A DNA stretch of 10,691 nucleotides from Alphaproteobacteria bacterium MarineAlpha9_Bin7 (GCA_002938115.1 PTKD01000050.1:1-10691), one strand, 5' to 3'. Numbered from the stretch's first letter, positions 1-6,935 are shown. Notes: generated by a model from the letters alone, not told the origin. Numbers and translations are program-made.

Positions 1-1
1 C

Positions 2-97
2 TTTGCCGAACAGCATTTGGGTCCGGCGGCTGCCCTGTTGGGACCAATAACCAACGCCGGTTCTACTGTTATGACGTTTCAGGAGGAAAATTTTTGA
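2..97 (+). CDS. C-terminal end of an unidentified protein (partial, 5' end outside window)
   Basis: A reading frame open from the left edge encodes 31 residues and stops at TGA 95-97. Its end reads like a real protein C-terminus: an amphipathic piece (FAEQHLGPAAALLGP) followed by a polar tail ending QEENF. The stop overlaps the TTG start of the next gene in the four bases TTGA, an arrangement typical of translationally coupled genes. That junction is the main reason to believe both genes. The frame that continues into the next gene is also open to the left edge, so the reading-frame choice rests on the overlap and on the look of the peptide. Thirty-one residues are too few to name a family. 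It is probably the upstream partner of the small secreted protein in one operon. Confidence 0.5.
   Translation, partial: FAEQHLGPAAALLGPITNAGSTVMTFQEENF
81..86 (+). promoter_or_regulatory. Strong ribosome binding site (AGGAGG) that fixes a TTG start
   Basis: A perfect AGGAGG lies 7 bases before TTG at 94. No in-frame ATG or GTG is comparably placed, so this site decides the start of the small secreted protein. It also lies inside the last codons of the preceding gene, which fits translational coupling. Confidence 0.7.
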
Positions 98-447
98 GAA
101 CTTCATGTATCCTTTCTTACGGTGCCATAATGCTCTTGTTGAGCACGGCCTTAAACACCGCGACGCCGGCCGACAACACCGACACTACCTGTATCGTATT
201 TCTTGATGACATCAGCGCGACGGGCACGATATTCGAAGATATTTATTTATCATTTGCCATGCACCAAATGGAACACAAGAACCTTTTTTCTATGGCAGAA
301 GGGAAACCCGTGCGCATACTCGATCTCGACCTTATTGATATAGATATGCAACGGGAGTTTTTGATGAACTACTGTGAAGAAAACCCAGGGCGCGAGTTCA
401 CGGATGGCGTGACGTTGCTGTACAAGCAGTTCCCGCAAGCTGACTAA
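94..447 (+). CDS. Small secreted two-cysteine protein, possibly HdeA-like or Rap1a-like
   Basis: This is a 117-residue protein with a TTG start. Residues 1-20 form a hydrophobic signal-peptide core (ILSYGAIMLLLSTAL), with likely cleavage around residues 23-26, so the product should be periplasmic or secreted. The mature part is about 92 residues, acidic, and has just two cysteines (about 33 and 94) that could form a disulfide. The pattern of an early Cys, a helical middle and a late Cys followed by Glu-Asn-Pro and a Phe-Thr-Asp-Gly-Val helix resembles small periplasmic HdeA/HdeB-type helical proteins and Rap1a/Tai-type immunity proteins. This is fold-level resemblance only and I do not assign a function. 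It overlaps the preceding gene by TTGA and faces the aldo/keto reductase gene convergently. A lipoprotein is unlikely: the Cys at position 5 lies before the hydrophobic core. Confidence 0.65.
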   Translation: MRTSCILSYGAIMLLLSTALNTATPADNTDTTCIVFLDDISATGTIFEDIYLSFAMHQMEHKNLFSMAEGKPVRILDLDLIDIDMQREFLMNYCEENPGREFTDGVTLLYKQFPQAD

Positions 448-500
448 GGTGAACTTATTTTTATTGTAAGAGCCCTGTATAATTAGTACTGCCTAGCAGT

Positions 501-1517
501 CTACCTTACGTTGCACGGTCGCCCTTGGATCGGATAGGCAGGATCCGAAAAACCTGGAGTTGACGGATGGCCCGGAGCAATCAAGCTGTCGATCAAAGCT
601 TCATCTTCCGATCGCCATTCGTGATTAAAAGCACCCAGATAGGTTCTCATCTGAGTTAATGTTCTAGGGCCAATAATAACCGAAGTAATGATCGGGTTGG
701 CTAACACCCAGTGCATCGCAAAATGAACAGGATCCATGCCACGTGTCCTCGCATGTTCCACCACTTTTTCCGCAACCAAGAAAGACTCCGGGCGATATTC
801 AGTCTGCATCATGCGTTGGTCTTTTCGACCCGCACGACTGCCACGCGAAGGCTTGCGTCCCGCTTTATATTTCCCGGTCAATACTCCGCGTGCGATCGGA
901 CTATAAGGCACCACACCGAGCCCGTGATGCGCACAAACGGGCAATACTTCGACTTCTGGCATCCGGTTCAGAGCGTTATAATAGGGCTGACTGGCCACTG
1001 GCCTATCTACGCCCAGCTCTTTGCATAGCCACACCACTTCAGCATGACGCCAAGCCCGGAAATTACTTAGTCCGAAATAACGAATTTTCCCAGCCCTGAT
1101 GGCGTCCCCGATAGCACGCAAGGATTCCTCGAGCACTGTGTTATGATCTTCCCGGTGAAAATAGTAAATGTCGATGTAATCCGTCTGGAGCCGACGTAGA
1201 GATTGTTCGAGTTGGTGAGTTATCCAACGCCTGCTGAGTCCGCGTTGGTTTGGGTCTTCACCACTACCGAAGACCGAGCCTACCTTGGTTGCCAACACCC
1301 ACTTATCACGTTGTTTACGGATTAACTTACCGGTGACTTTCTCAGATGTACCTTTTACATATACGTCTGCAGTATCAATAAAATTTACGCCGGCATCTCG
1401 CGCCATCGAGACAATTGTAGCGGCTGTTTTTTCATTTGTTTGGGCACCAAACATCATCGTCCCCAAGCAAATCGGTGAAACTTCGACGCCACTGGACCCC
1501 AAAATGCGTGATTTCAT
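501..1517 (-). CDS. Aldo/keto reductase
   Basis: This 338-residue protein is a usual length for the family. It should be a cytosolic (beta/alpha)8-barrel NADPH-dependent oxidoreductase acting on aldehydes or ketones. The catalytic tetrad is visible as Asp48 and Tyr53 (FIDTADVY), Lys78 (LATKVG) and His121 (YYFHRED). Near the C-terminus ITSVIIGPRTLTQM matches the conserved cofactor-binding segment. It resembles the YajO/YghZ-like branch more than xylose-reductase types. The start is supported by GGGAGG a few bases upstream. It lies 25 bases downstream of the hydratase stop on the same strand, so it is likely the last gene of the acyl-CoA operon. It may reduce a carbonyl intermediate or simply detoxify aldehydes; the substrate cannot be deduced. 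Confidence 0.9.
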   Translation of the reverse strand: MKSRILGSSGVEVSPICLGTMMFGAQTNEKTAATIVSMARDAGVNFIDTADVYVKGTSEKVTGKLIRKQRDKWVLATKVGSVFGSGEDPNQRGLSRRWITHQLEQSLRRLQTDYIDIYYFHREDHNTVLEESLRAIGDAIRAGKIRYFGLSNFRAWRHAEVVWLCKELGVDRPVASQPYYNALNRMPEVEVLPVCAHHGLGVVPYSPIARGVLTGKYKAGRKPSRGSRAGRKDQRMMQTEYRPESFLVAEKVVEHARTRGMDPVHFAMHWVLANPIITSVIIGPRTLTQMRTYLGAFNHEWRSEDEALIDSLIAPGHPSTPGFSDPAYPIQGRPCNVR

Positions 1518-1542
1518 ATCTACCTCCCGTACATTTGTGAAC

Positions 1543-2385
1543 CTACGAGAATGTGACGTCTGCAGTCATGGCCACAAACCCCTCTGGGTCAACCGCCCAT
1601 GTGTGGGCACCAGACTCTGTAGGTAAGCCTTCGATACAGAAGCGCGACCCAGAAAAGAGAGGGCGCCGCGCTCGAATCACTGTTGTCTTAATAGATTCGT
1701 TTGGCAGTTCGCGGCGCACCAATTCAAGCAGCAGGGTAGCGGTTAAGGGACCATGCACTATTAGGCCTGGATAACCTTCAACGTCGGTCACATATGGAGC
1801 ATCGTAATGAATGCGATGACCATTAAAAGTCAACGCGGAATACCGAAACAGGAATACTGGATCAGGATCAACAAGGTTACTCCATTTGGCGGCCATGGCA
1901 GGTCGCTCCCCGGTCGGTGTCTTGTTGCCGTTTTTGGCAGCCGATCGATAGACGATGTCATGCTCTTCTTCCAGAGCAAGGCCCTCTGCTGCATAATAAC
2001 TGTGTTTAACTGTAACAAGGGCTAGCTGACCAGAACGGCCATCTTTTTCGGTAATCGAGAGTACCTGAGACTCTCTTCTGACCTCCTCACCAACCCGTAT
2101 TGCCCCATGGAAAGTGAGACGATTCCCCCCCCACATACGCCGGGGGAGTTCAACTGGCGGCAAAAAACCACCTCGGGGAGCATGCCCATCTTTTGACAAC
2201 ACGGACTGACGAGAAATTTCCGCAAAGAACATCCAGTGCCAACCCGGCGGCAGCGGTTCACCCAGTACGGGCTCCTCAGAAAGATCAAACATTGCTGCCA
2301 TACCCACTGCCTGACGCAGTGATACCACGTCACTGTTTTGTTCACGACGACCTATCCAATCGCTAAGTACAGGTTGTGCAGTCAT
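1543..2385 (-). CDS. Mesaconyl-C4-CoA/itaconyl-CoA hydratase-like protein (HTD2/FAS1-like dehydratase, MaoC hot-dog fold)
   Basis: This 280-residue protein should reversibly add water to an enoyl-thioester. The N-terminal half carries a degenerate hot-dog domain (WHWMFF, RRMWGGNRLTF at about 83-92). The C-terminal half carries the active one: YSALTFNGHRIHYD (about 182-195) with the His/Asp region of hydratase-2 enzymes, then EGYPGLIVHGPL. This layout matches the HTD2-like family that contains mesaconyl-C4-CoA hydratase. The frame extends to 2490, but that would overlap the CoA-transferase. The chosen ATG at 2385 lies just after GAGGAA and begins 4 bases after the upstream stop, as expected for coupled genes. 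Pairing with a CaiB/BaiF CoA-transferase recalls mesaconyl-CoA and itaconate pathways. A run of eight G lies in the middle of the gene but the frame is intact. A general 3-hydroxyacyl-thioester dehydratase is the alternative. Confidence 0.85.
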   Translation of the reverse strand: MTAQPVLSDWIGRREQNSDVVSLRQAVGMAAMFDLSEEPVLGEPLPPGWHWMFFAEISRQSVLSKDGHAPRGGFLPPVELPRRMWGGNRLTFHGAIRVGEEVRRESQVLSITEKDGRSGQLALVTVKHSYYAAEGLALEEEHDIVYRSAAKNGNKTPTGERPAMAAKWSNLVDPDPVFLFRYSALTFNGHRIHYDAPYVTDVEGYPGLIVHGPLTATLLLELVRRELPNESIKTTVIRARRPLFSGSRFCIEGLPTESGAHTWAVDPEGFVAMTADVTFS

Positions 2386-2389
2386 ACTA

Positions 2390-3511
2390 CTATTCCTCAA
2401 ATTCCTTACGAATTGCGTCACCGTGCTCATCAAGTTGGGGAACCCGTTGATAGCTTCTTTTACCATCCGAAAATTGCACCGGCGGGGCAATTACCGTGAT
2501 AGGGCGACCTGCAGCAGAATAACTTACTGTTTCTAATTGCGGGTGACGCACCAAATCTTCAACGTCATTGAGAGATCCAAACGCAATTCCTGCCTTCCTT
2601 AACCGGTTCTTTAAATCTTCGCGTGGCCAGCGCAAAAAACTCGTGCGCACAACCTTGTCCAACTCGGTTCGGTTACGACCCCGTTTGGACGGAGTATCAA
2701 ACCGAGAATCCTTTTCCAATTCCGGGCGTTCGAATATTTCTACACATAAGCGCCCCCATTCACGCTCGTTTTGAATAGAAATTAGAACCATCTTCCCATC
2801 AGCTGCTGGAAACGCTCCGTACGGCGCAATGGAAGGATGGTGCAAACCATGACGCCCAAGCGTCTGCCCGGTATGAACCTGATACAAATAAGGGACATTC
2901 ATCCAATCAGCCATGCCCCCAAATAAAGACACCTTTACACCCACTCCCTCACCAGTTCGCTCACGATTGAAAAGAGCTTCTAGGATACCGGAATAGGCGT
3001 TCAGACCAGCTGCAATATCGCATACTGAGACACCGACACGTCCAGGACCCTCAGGGCCACCCGTGATGGAGCAAAGCGCAGTCTCCGCCTGAACCAGCAG
3101 ATCATAAGCTTTCATATCTGCGTAGTCACCGGTATCCCCGTAGCCAGAAATATCGCAGGTAATCAAGCGAGGATGCTTCCGCCGAAGCTCTGCGGAATCA
3201 AGTCCTGACCGGGTCGCCGCTCCCGGCAATAGATTCTGGATGAACACATCTGCTTTGCTCAGCAAACGTTGCAAAAAAATAGCGTCGTGGCTGTCCTTAA
3301 TATTCAGAACAATGGACTCCTTCCCACGGTTTAGCCAGACGAAATAAGCGCTATCACCGTTCACGACATCGTCGTACTCCCTAGCAAAATCACCGCCATC
3401 GCGTTCAACTTTGATGACACGAGCCCCTGCATCTGCAAGTCTTGAAGAACAAAAGGGTGCCGCCACCGCTTGTTCCAGGGAAACAACTAGCACGTGGTCG
3501 AGATTGGACAT
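2390..3511 (-). CDS. CaiB/BaiF family (family III) CoA-transferase
   Basis: This 373-residue protein, slightly short for a family usually near 380-420, transfers CoA between acyl-CoA and a free carboxylic acid. The N-terminal Rossmann-like signature is clear (VVSLEQAVAAPF, then LADAGARVIKVE). WLNRGKESIVLN follows, and ITCDISGYG is the family's typical SGFG-like segment. The catalytic Asp that forms the aspartyl-CoA anhydride should be Asp165 in VCDIAAG, followed by the helix ending LFNRERTGEG. The start at 3511 matches where homologues begin, though the ribosome site is weak. It begins 20 bases after the acyl-CoA dehydrogenase stop and ends 4 bases before the hydratase start, so all three are probably co-transcribed. 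The donor and acceptor acids cannot be read from sequence; a C4-C5 dicarboxylate such as mesaconate or itaconate is suggested only by the hydratase partner. Confidence 0.92.
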   Translation of the reverse strand: MSNLDHVLVVSLEQAVAAPFCSSRLADAGARVIKVERDGGDFAREYDDVVNGDSAYFVWLNRGKESIVLNIKDSHDAIFLQRLLSKADVFIQNLLPGAATRSGLDSAELRRKHPRLITCDISGYGDTGDYADMKAYDLLVQAETALCSITGGPEGPGRVGVSVCDIAAGLNAYSGILEALFNRERTGEGVGVKVSLFGGMADWMNVPYLYQVHTGQTLGRHGLHHPSIAPYGAFPAADGKMVLISIQNEREWGRLCVEIFERPELEKDSRFDTPSKRGRNRTELDKVVRTSFLRWPREDLKNRLRKAGIAFGSLNDVEDLVRHPQLETVSYSAAGRPITVIAPPVQFSDGKRSYQRVPQLDEHGDAIRKEFEE

Positions 3512-3531
3512 TGTATGGACTTACGGGTCAG

Positions 3532-4734
3532 TCAATAAGATCTTGGCAATCCGAGTACGTGTTGACCAATGTACGCAAGTATCATGTTGGTCGAGATTGG
3601 CGCAATCTGATAGAGGCGACTCTCGCGAAACTTTCGCTCGATATCGTATTCCTCAGCAAACCCAAAACCACCAAAAGTTTGCATGCACATATCCGCTGCA
3701 TCCCAGGCCGCATCGCCAGCAAGTAATTTCGCCATGTTCGCCTCAGGGCCGCAGGACACTCCAGCCTCAAACAAAGCAGCCGCCTTACAAACCATTAAAT
3801 GCGCCGCCTCCATAGCGGCATGAGACCGCGCAATGGGAAATTGCACACCTTGATTTTGACCAATAGGGCGGCCAAACACTTCACGCTCCTTCGCGTATTC
3901 CGTTGCCCGGTCGATAAAGAAGCGCGTATCTCCGATAGACTCACTCCCAATAAGAATTCGCTCCGCGTTCATGCCGTCCAGAATGTAGCTGAAACCCTCC
4001 CCCTCCTCACCTATCAAACTATCTGCCGGAATGCGCATGTCACTAAAAAATAGCTCAGTTGTCGCATGATTTATCATCGTCTTGATGGGACGGATCTCTA
4101 GCCCCGTTACCTTGTGCATGTCCACTAGAAACACTGACAAGCCGTGGCGACGTGACTTAACCTCCTCTAACGCCGTGGTACGAGCCAATAGCAGTAGAAG
4201 GTCAGAGTATTCAGCTCGACTGGTCCAGATTTTCTGTCCATTAACAACGTAGGTATCACCATCGCGCACAGCCATGGTTCTTAGTTGAGTCGTATCCGAA
4301 CCAGTGTTGGGTTCCGTCACGCCAAACGCCTGAAGCCTAAGCTCTCCTGACGCAATGCCGGGTAGATAGCGCTGTTTTTGTTCTGTCGAACCATGTCGGA
4401 GCACGGTTCCCATTATATACATCTGGGCATGGCACGCTGCGCCATTGCATCCAGATCGATGAATTTCCTCCAGAATAGCAACAGCCGCACCGATTGGTAA
4501 ACCACTGCCACCATATGTCTCAGGGATCAATGCCGCCAAGTAACCTGCTTCGGTCAAAGCAGCCACAAATTCAGCCGGGTAATCGCGCTCCCGGTCCTTT
4601 ACTCGCCAGTACTCGCCCGGGAATTCAGCACAAAGGCTACGAACCCCTTGGCGTATTTCTGGATAACTCTCGCCAAGCATAATGCTGGGCGCTGCACCGG
4701 CATCTCTCATCGCAGAATCGATCAGGTTACCCAT
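3532..4734 (-). CDS. Acyl-CoA dehydrogenase with an isovaleryl-CoA-dehydrogenase-type active-site Glu
   Basis: This 400-residue flavoprotein oxidises an acyl-CoA to the 2-enoyl-CoA and passes electrons to electron-transfer flavoprotein. Visible landmarks are the helical N-terminal domain, FGVTEPNTGSDT and QKIWTSRAEY in the FAD-binding beta domain, REVFGRPIGQNQGVQ, and QTFGGFGFAEEYDIERKFRE near the end. The usual MCAD-type catalytic Glu position, in the stretch after LYQI, is occupied by Pro (about 379). Instead NAERIL supplies Glu at about 258, where isovaleryl-CoA and long-chain dehydrogenases carry their base, so activity is expected. The C-terminus APISTNMILAYI...GLPRSY is a subtype I associate with bacterial genes near CaiB/BaiF. 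The ATG at 4734 is chosen over an in-frame ATG at 4770 because GAGGA precedes it, though 13 bases away. It is first of the four-gene leftward operon, unless the small ORF upstream belongs to it. Confidence 0.92.
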   Translation of the reverse strand: MGNLIDSAMRDAGAAPSIMLGESYPEIRQGVRSLCAEFPGEYWRVKDRERDYPAEFVAALTEAGYLAALIPETYGGSGLPIGAAVAILEEIHRSGCNGAACHAQMYIMGTVLRHGSTEQKQRYLPGIASGELRLQAFGVTEPNTGSDTTQLRTMAVRDGDTYVVNGQKIWTSRAEYSDLLLLLARTTALEEVKSRRHGLSVFLVDMHKVTGLEIRPIKTMINHATTELFFSDMRIPADSLIGEEGEGFSYILDGMNAERILIGSESIGDTRFFIDRATEYAKEREVFGRPIGQNQGVQFPIARSHAAMEAAHLMVCKAAALFEAGVSCGPEANMAKLLAGDAAWDAADMCMQTFGGFGFAEEYDIERKFRESRLYQIAPISTNMILAYIGQHVLGLPRSY

Positions 4735-4793
4735 TATTCTTATCAATCCTCGTGGACAATTGTGGCGCACTCTATAAGGCCCAGTTCAAAGGC

Positions 4794-4886
4794 TCAAGCA
4801 CGGGGAATCGCATAAATTTGATCGAGATATGTACCAAGAGAACCGAAAGAAGTACCAGGCGTAGCATATGCGGAATACAAACCCAT
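4794..4886 (-). CDS. Candidate small protein or leader peptide, 30 residues, Tyr/Gly-rich
   Basis: An ATG at 4886 opens 30 codons ending at TGA 4794-4796. It is preceded by AGAAGGA with a 4-base spacer, a better ribosome site than that of the next gene. The peptide starts MGLYSAYATPG and ends DQIYAIPRA. It has four Tyr, five Gly, no Cys and no membrane segment. Codons favour T in the third position (all five Gly codons are GGT), which is not what random intergenic DNA usually shows. It lies 59 bases before the acyl-CoA dehydrogenase ATG on the same strand, so it could be a leader peptide, an independent microprotein or a gene remnant. I do not recognise a family. It does not look like PqqA or mycofactocin precursors. 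Confidence 0.4.
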   Translation of the reverse strand: MGLYSAYATPGTSFGSLGTYLDQIYAIPRA

Positions 4887-4890
4887 ACGA

Positions 4891-4897
4891 TCCTTCT
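4891..4897 (-). promoter_or_regulatory. Shine-Dalgarno-like AGAAGGA before the 30-codon ORF
   Basis: Read on the minus strand the bases are AGAAGGA, ending 4 bases before the ATG at 4886. The spacing is a little short but usable. It is the chief reason to take the small ORF seriously. Confidence 0.4.
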
Positions 4898-4985
4898 TGA
4901 AAATCAAAATTAGCCACCTAAATTCCCCACGGTCTCAGTCCCCGCGTGTCGAGCAAAACTTCCACCACCATTTCAACGGGAAAGG

Positions 4986-5014
4986 TTGTCAGTCGAAACT
5001 AGATATGGCACAAT
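4986..5014 (+). promoter_or_regulatory. Candidate sigma-70 promoter for moaA
   Basis: TTGTCA (4986-4991, five of six consensus bases) and CACAAT (5009-5014, four of six, keeping the key second A and final T) are separated by exactly 17 bases. Transcription would start near 5021, leaving a leader of about 50 bases before the ATG at 5073. This would place the alternative upstream TTG start of the moaA frame (4986) outside the transcript, in agreement with the start chosen from homology. Confidence 0.4.
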
Positions 5015-5072
5015 CCGATGTATACGTTGGTATATAACCAGAAAATTTCGTACTAACTTTCAAAATGATAAG

Positions 5073-6062
5073 ATGATTGATCCTTACGGCCGCCATATAA
5101 GCTATCTTCGGGTCTCAGTAACAGACCGCTGTGATTTCCGGTGTGTTTATTGTATGGCGGAAAACATGTCTTTTTTGCCGAAAGCTGACGTACTCACCCT
5201 TGAGGAAATTGACCGCCTGTGTTCCACCTTTGTAGGTCTGGGAGTTCGGAAATTACGGCTTACGGGCGGTGAACCGTTGGTTCGTAAAAATATCATGTCC
5301 CTCATTCGAAACCTTGGTCGGCATCTTAAAACTGGCACTCTAGATGAATTGACTCTTACCACCAACGGTAGCCAACTCCCGAAATTTGCGACAGAATTGT
5401 TCGACTGCGGAGTAAGACGCATCAACGTGTCTTGCGACACCTTGGACCCTGATCGCTTCAAAGCAATTACTCGTTGGGGCCAACTGCAACAAGTGTACGA
5501 CGGACTGAAGGCGGCAAAAAAAGCAGGATTACATGTTAAAATTAACGCAGTTGCCTTAAAAGGCGTCAATGAGCATGAATTTGACGACATGATCTCCTGG
5601 TGTGGAGAGGAGGGCTTTGATCTGACTTTGATAGAGACGATGCCCATGGGGGAAATCACGGGCGATCGCACGGACCAATATCTCCCCCTATCAGTAGTAC
5701 GCAGTCGTCTACGGGAAAAATGGACGTTAACGGATATAGACTATCAAACCGGCGGTCCGGCCCGCTACATGCAGGTGGAAGAAACCGGCCGACGATTGGG
5801 TTTTATCACCCCTCTCACTCACAATTTCTGCGAATCCTGCAACCGCGTTCGATTGACTTGCACCGGGACACTCTATATGTGCCTGGGGCAAAATGATTCT
5901 GCAGATCTTCGCACGGCACTGCGAACCAACACTGACGATGGCCTTTTGGTCAATACTATCCATGAAGCGATTAGCCGCAAACCCAAAGGTCATGATTTCG
6001 TGATTGATCGGCGTCACACTGGCCCCGCCGTGAAAAGGCACATGAGTGTAACTGGCGGTTAA
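5073..6062 (+). CDS. moaA: GTP 3',8-cyclase MoaA (molybdenum cofactor biosynthesis)
   Basis: This 329-residue radical SAM enzyme converts GTP to 3',8-cyclo-7,8-dihydro-GTP, the first step of molybdopterin synthesis. The N-terminal cluster motif is CX3CX2C at Cys20, Cys24 and Cys27 (TDRCDFRCVYC), after the typical opening DPYGRHISYLRVS. RLTGGEPLVR is the SAM-binding segment. The second [4Fe-4S] site that binds GTP is CX2CX13C at Cys253, Cys256 and Cys270. The protein ends SVTGG, keeping the C-terminal Gly-Gly tail needed for activity, so this is a true MoaA and not a peptide-modifying relative. The frame runs upstream to a TTG at 4986, but 5073 gives the family's usual length and opening. No other moa or moe gene is in the window. 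The nadK start follows after 105 bases. Confidence 0.95.
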   Translation: MIDPYGRHISYLRVSVTDRCDFRCVYCMAENMSFLPKADVLTLEEIDRLCSTFVGLGVRKLRLTGGEPLVRKNIMSLIRNLGRHLKTGTLDELTLTTNGSQLPKFATELFDCGVRRINVSCDTLDPDRFKAITRWGQLQQVYDGLKAAKKAGLHVKINAVALKGVNEHEFDDMISWCGEEGFDLTLIETMPMGEITGDRTDQYLPLSVVRSRLREKWTLTDIDYQTGGPARYMQVEETGRRLGFITPLTHNFCESCNRVRLTCTGTLYMCLGQNDSADLRTALRTNTDDGLLVNTIHEAISRKPKGHDFVIDRRHTGPAVKRHMSVTGG

Positions 6063-6167
6063 TATGCGCGCCCTTCATGTTCCGACGGAGTGAGTCGTTA
6101 TCCTTCTTTGGCTACCCCAATCTGATAAAGTTGATTGTTTTTACACACTACCCATGGCTGACAACCT

Positions 6168-6935
6168 ATGAGCGAACAAAAGATTGGTTTTGTGGCTTCG
6201 GCCGCAACAGCAGCACAAGAAGCTATGGACTCGCTCAAAGCGCTTTACGGCGATATACCGCTTGCCGATGCGACTGTAATAGTTGCCCTTGGCGGCGATG
6301 GGTTCATGATCGAGACTTTACACCAATTTATTGACCGCAACCTGCCCATCTACGGCATGAACCGTGGTTCAGTGGGTTTTCTTATGAACAGCTATGAGTG
6401 TTCTGACCTACCAGACCGATTAAAGGCAGCTCAGGCCACAACCCTCCATCCACTTTTAATGCGTGCAGAATGCAGGGATGGTTCTTCCGTTGAAGGCCTT
6501 GCCATAAACGAAGTCTCTTTGATACGCGAAAGTCGGTATGCCGCTAGGATTCGAATTTCCGTTGATAATCGCGTGCGATTGGATGACTTAATCTGTGACG
6601 GAGTGATGGTCGCGACCCCAGCTGGCAGCACCGCCTACAATTTATCGGCGCATGGACCGATACTACCGCTTGGATCCCGGCTTTTGGCGCTAACCCCTAT
6701 TTGCGCTTTCCGCCCGCGCCGTTGGCATGGTGCACTGATTCCAGAAACAACTTCTGTGGATTTAGATATTCTGGAGCCAGATAAACGTCCTGTGAGCGCA
6801 ACCGCGGATTATACGGAGGCTCGACACGTTATCCGAGTATCGGTAACTCAGGAACGCGAACAAACCCTGCGTTTACTTTTTGATCCGGAACATGATCTAG
6901 AGGAGCGTATTCTCGCCGAACAGTTTCAACCGTAG
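6168..6935 (+). CDS. nadK: NAD kinase
   Basis: This 255-residue cytosolic enzyme phosphorylates NAD to NADP using ATP or polyphosphate. The GGDG motif (about 42-45, VALGGDGFMIETL) binds the phosphoryl donor. NRGSVGFL follows, the NE motif is at about 114-115, and the second domain has DGVMVATPAGSTAYNLSA (about 144-161) for NAD binding. The ending RPRRWHGALIP and a compact length of about 255 are the short form typical of Alphaproteobacteria as I remember it. No good ribosome site precedes the ATG, but homologues start with the same KIGFVAS-like segment. It lies 105 bases after moaA and may share its transcript. A 134-base gap follows before the dehydrogenase gene, in which I see only that gene's ribosome site. 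Confidence 0.95.
   Translation: MSEQKIGFVASAATAAQEAMDSLKALYGDIPLADATVIVALGGDGFMIETLHQFIDRNLPIYGMNRGSVGFLMNSYECSDLPDRLKAAQATTLHPLLMRAECRDGSSVEGLAINEVSLIRESRYAARIRISVDNRVRLDDLICDGVMVATPAGSTAYNLSAHGPILPLGSRLLALTPICAFRPRRWHGALIPETTSVDLDILEPDKRPVSATADYTEARHVIRVSVTQEREQTLRLLFDPEHDLEERILAEQFQP

Larger units (their letters stand above)
4735..5072. other. Divergent intergenic region between the acyl-CoA operon and moaA
   Basis: These 338 bases separate the leftward acyl-CoA dehydrogenase start from the rightward moaA start. They hold a candidate leftward 30-codon ORF (4886-4794) and a candidate sigma-70 promoter for moaA (4986-5014). I looked for a molybdenum-cofactor riboswitch-like fold, a tRNA and an operator palindrome and could not support any by eye. 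No convincing promoter was found for the leftward operon. Confidence 0.6.

Noticed and set aside
445..500. Small hairpins between the convergent first genes (TAAG/CTTA followed by TTTTT, and ACTGC/GCAGT at 488-500)
   Set aside because: The stems are 4-5 base pairs; the T run follows an A/T-rich 4-pair stem only, too weak to call a terminator.
2386..2490. N-terminal extension of the hydratase frame to 2490
   Set aside because: It would overlap the CoA-transferase C-terminus by about 100 bases, while ATG 2385 has a ribosome site and matches homologous starts.
3495..3600. Exact 13-base direct repeat (TGGTCGAGATTGG at 3495-3507 and 3588-3600) near the CoA-transferase/dehydrogenase junction
   Set aside because: Both copies are inside coding sequence, in different reading frames. 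About one such match is expected by chance in a window of this size.
4802..4928. Inverted pair GGGGAAT (4802-4808) and ATTCCCC (4922-4928) flanking the small ORF
   Set aside because: Only 7 bases match and the arms are over 110 bases apart; this is easily chance and no further pairing extends it.
5006..5020. TGGCAC resembling a sigma-54 -24 box upstream of moaA
   Set aside because: The matching -12 element with the required GC is missing at the correct distance.
4887..5072. Possible molybdenum-cofactor riboswitch or tRNA (a CCACCA string occurs at 4961-4972) in the moaA leader
   Set aside because: No cloverleaf, T-loop sequence or extended helices could be drawn by eye; a covariance-model scan would decide.
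5147..5671. A 174-codon open frame on the minus strand inside moaA
   Set aside because: It lies wholly within a clearly functional moaA, has no family features and reflects codon bias of the opposite strand.
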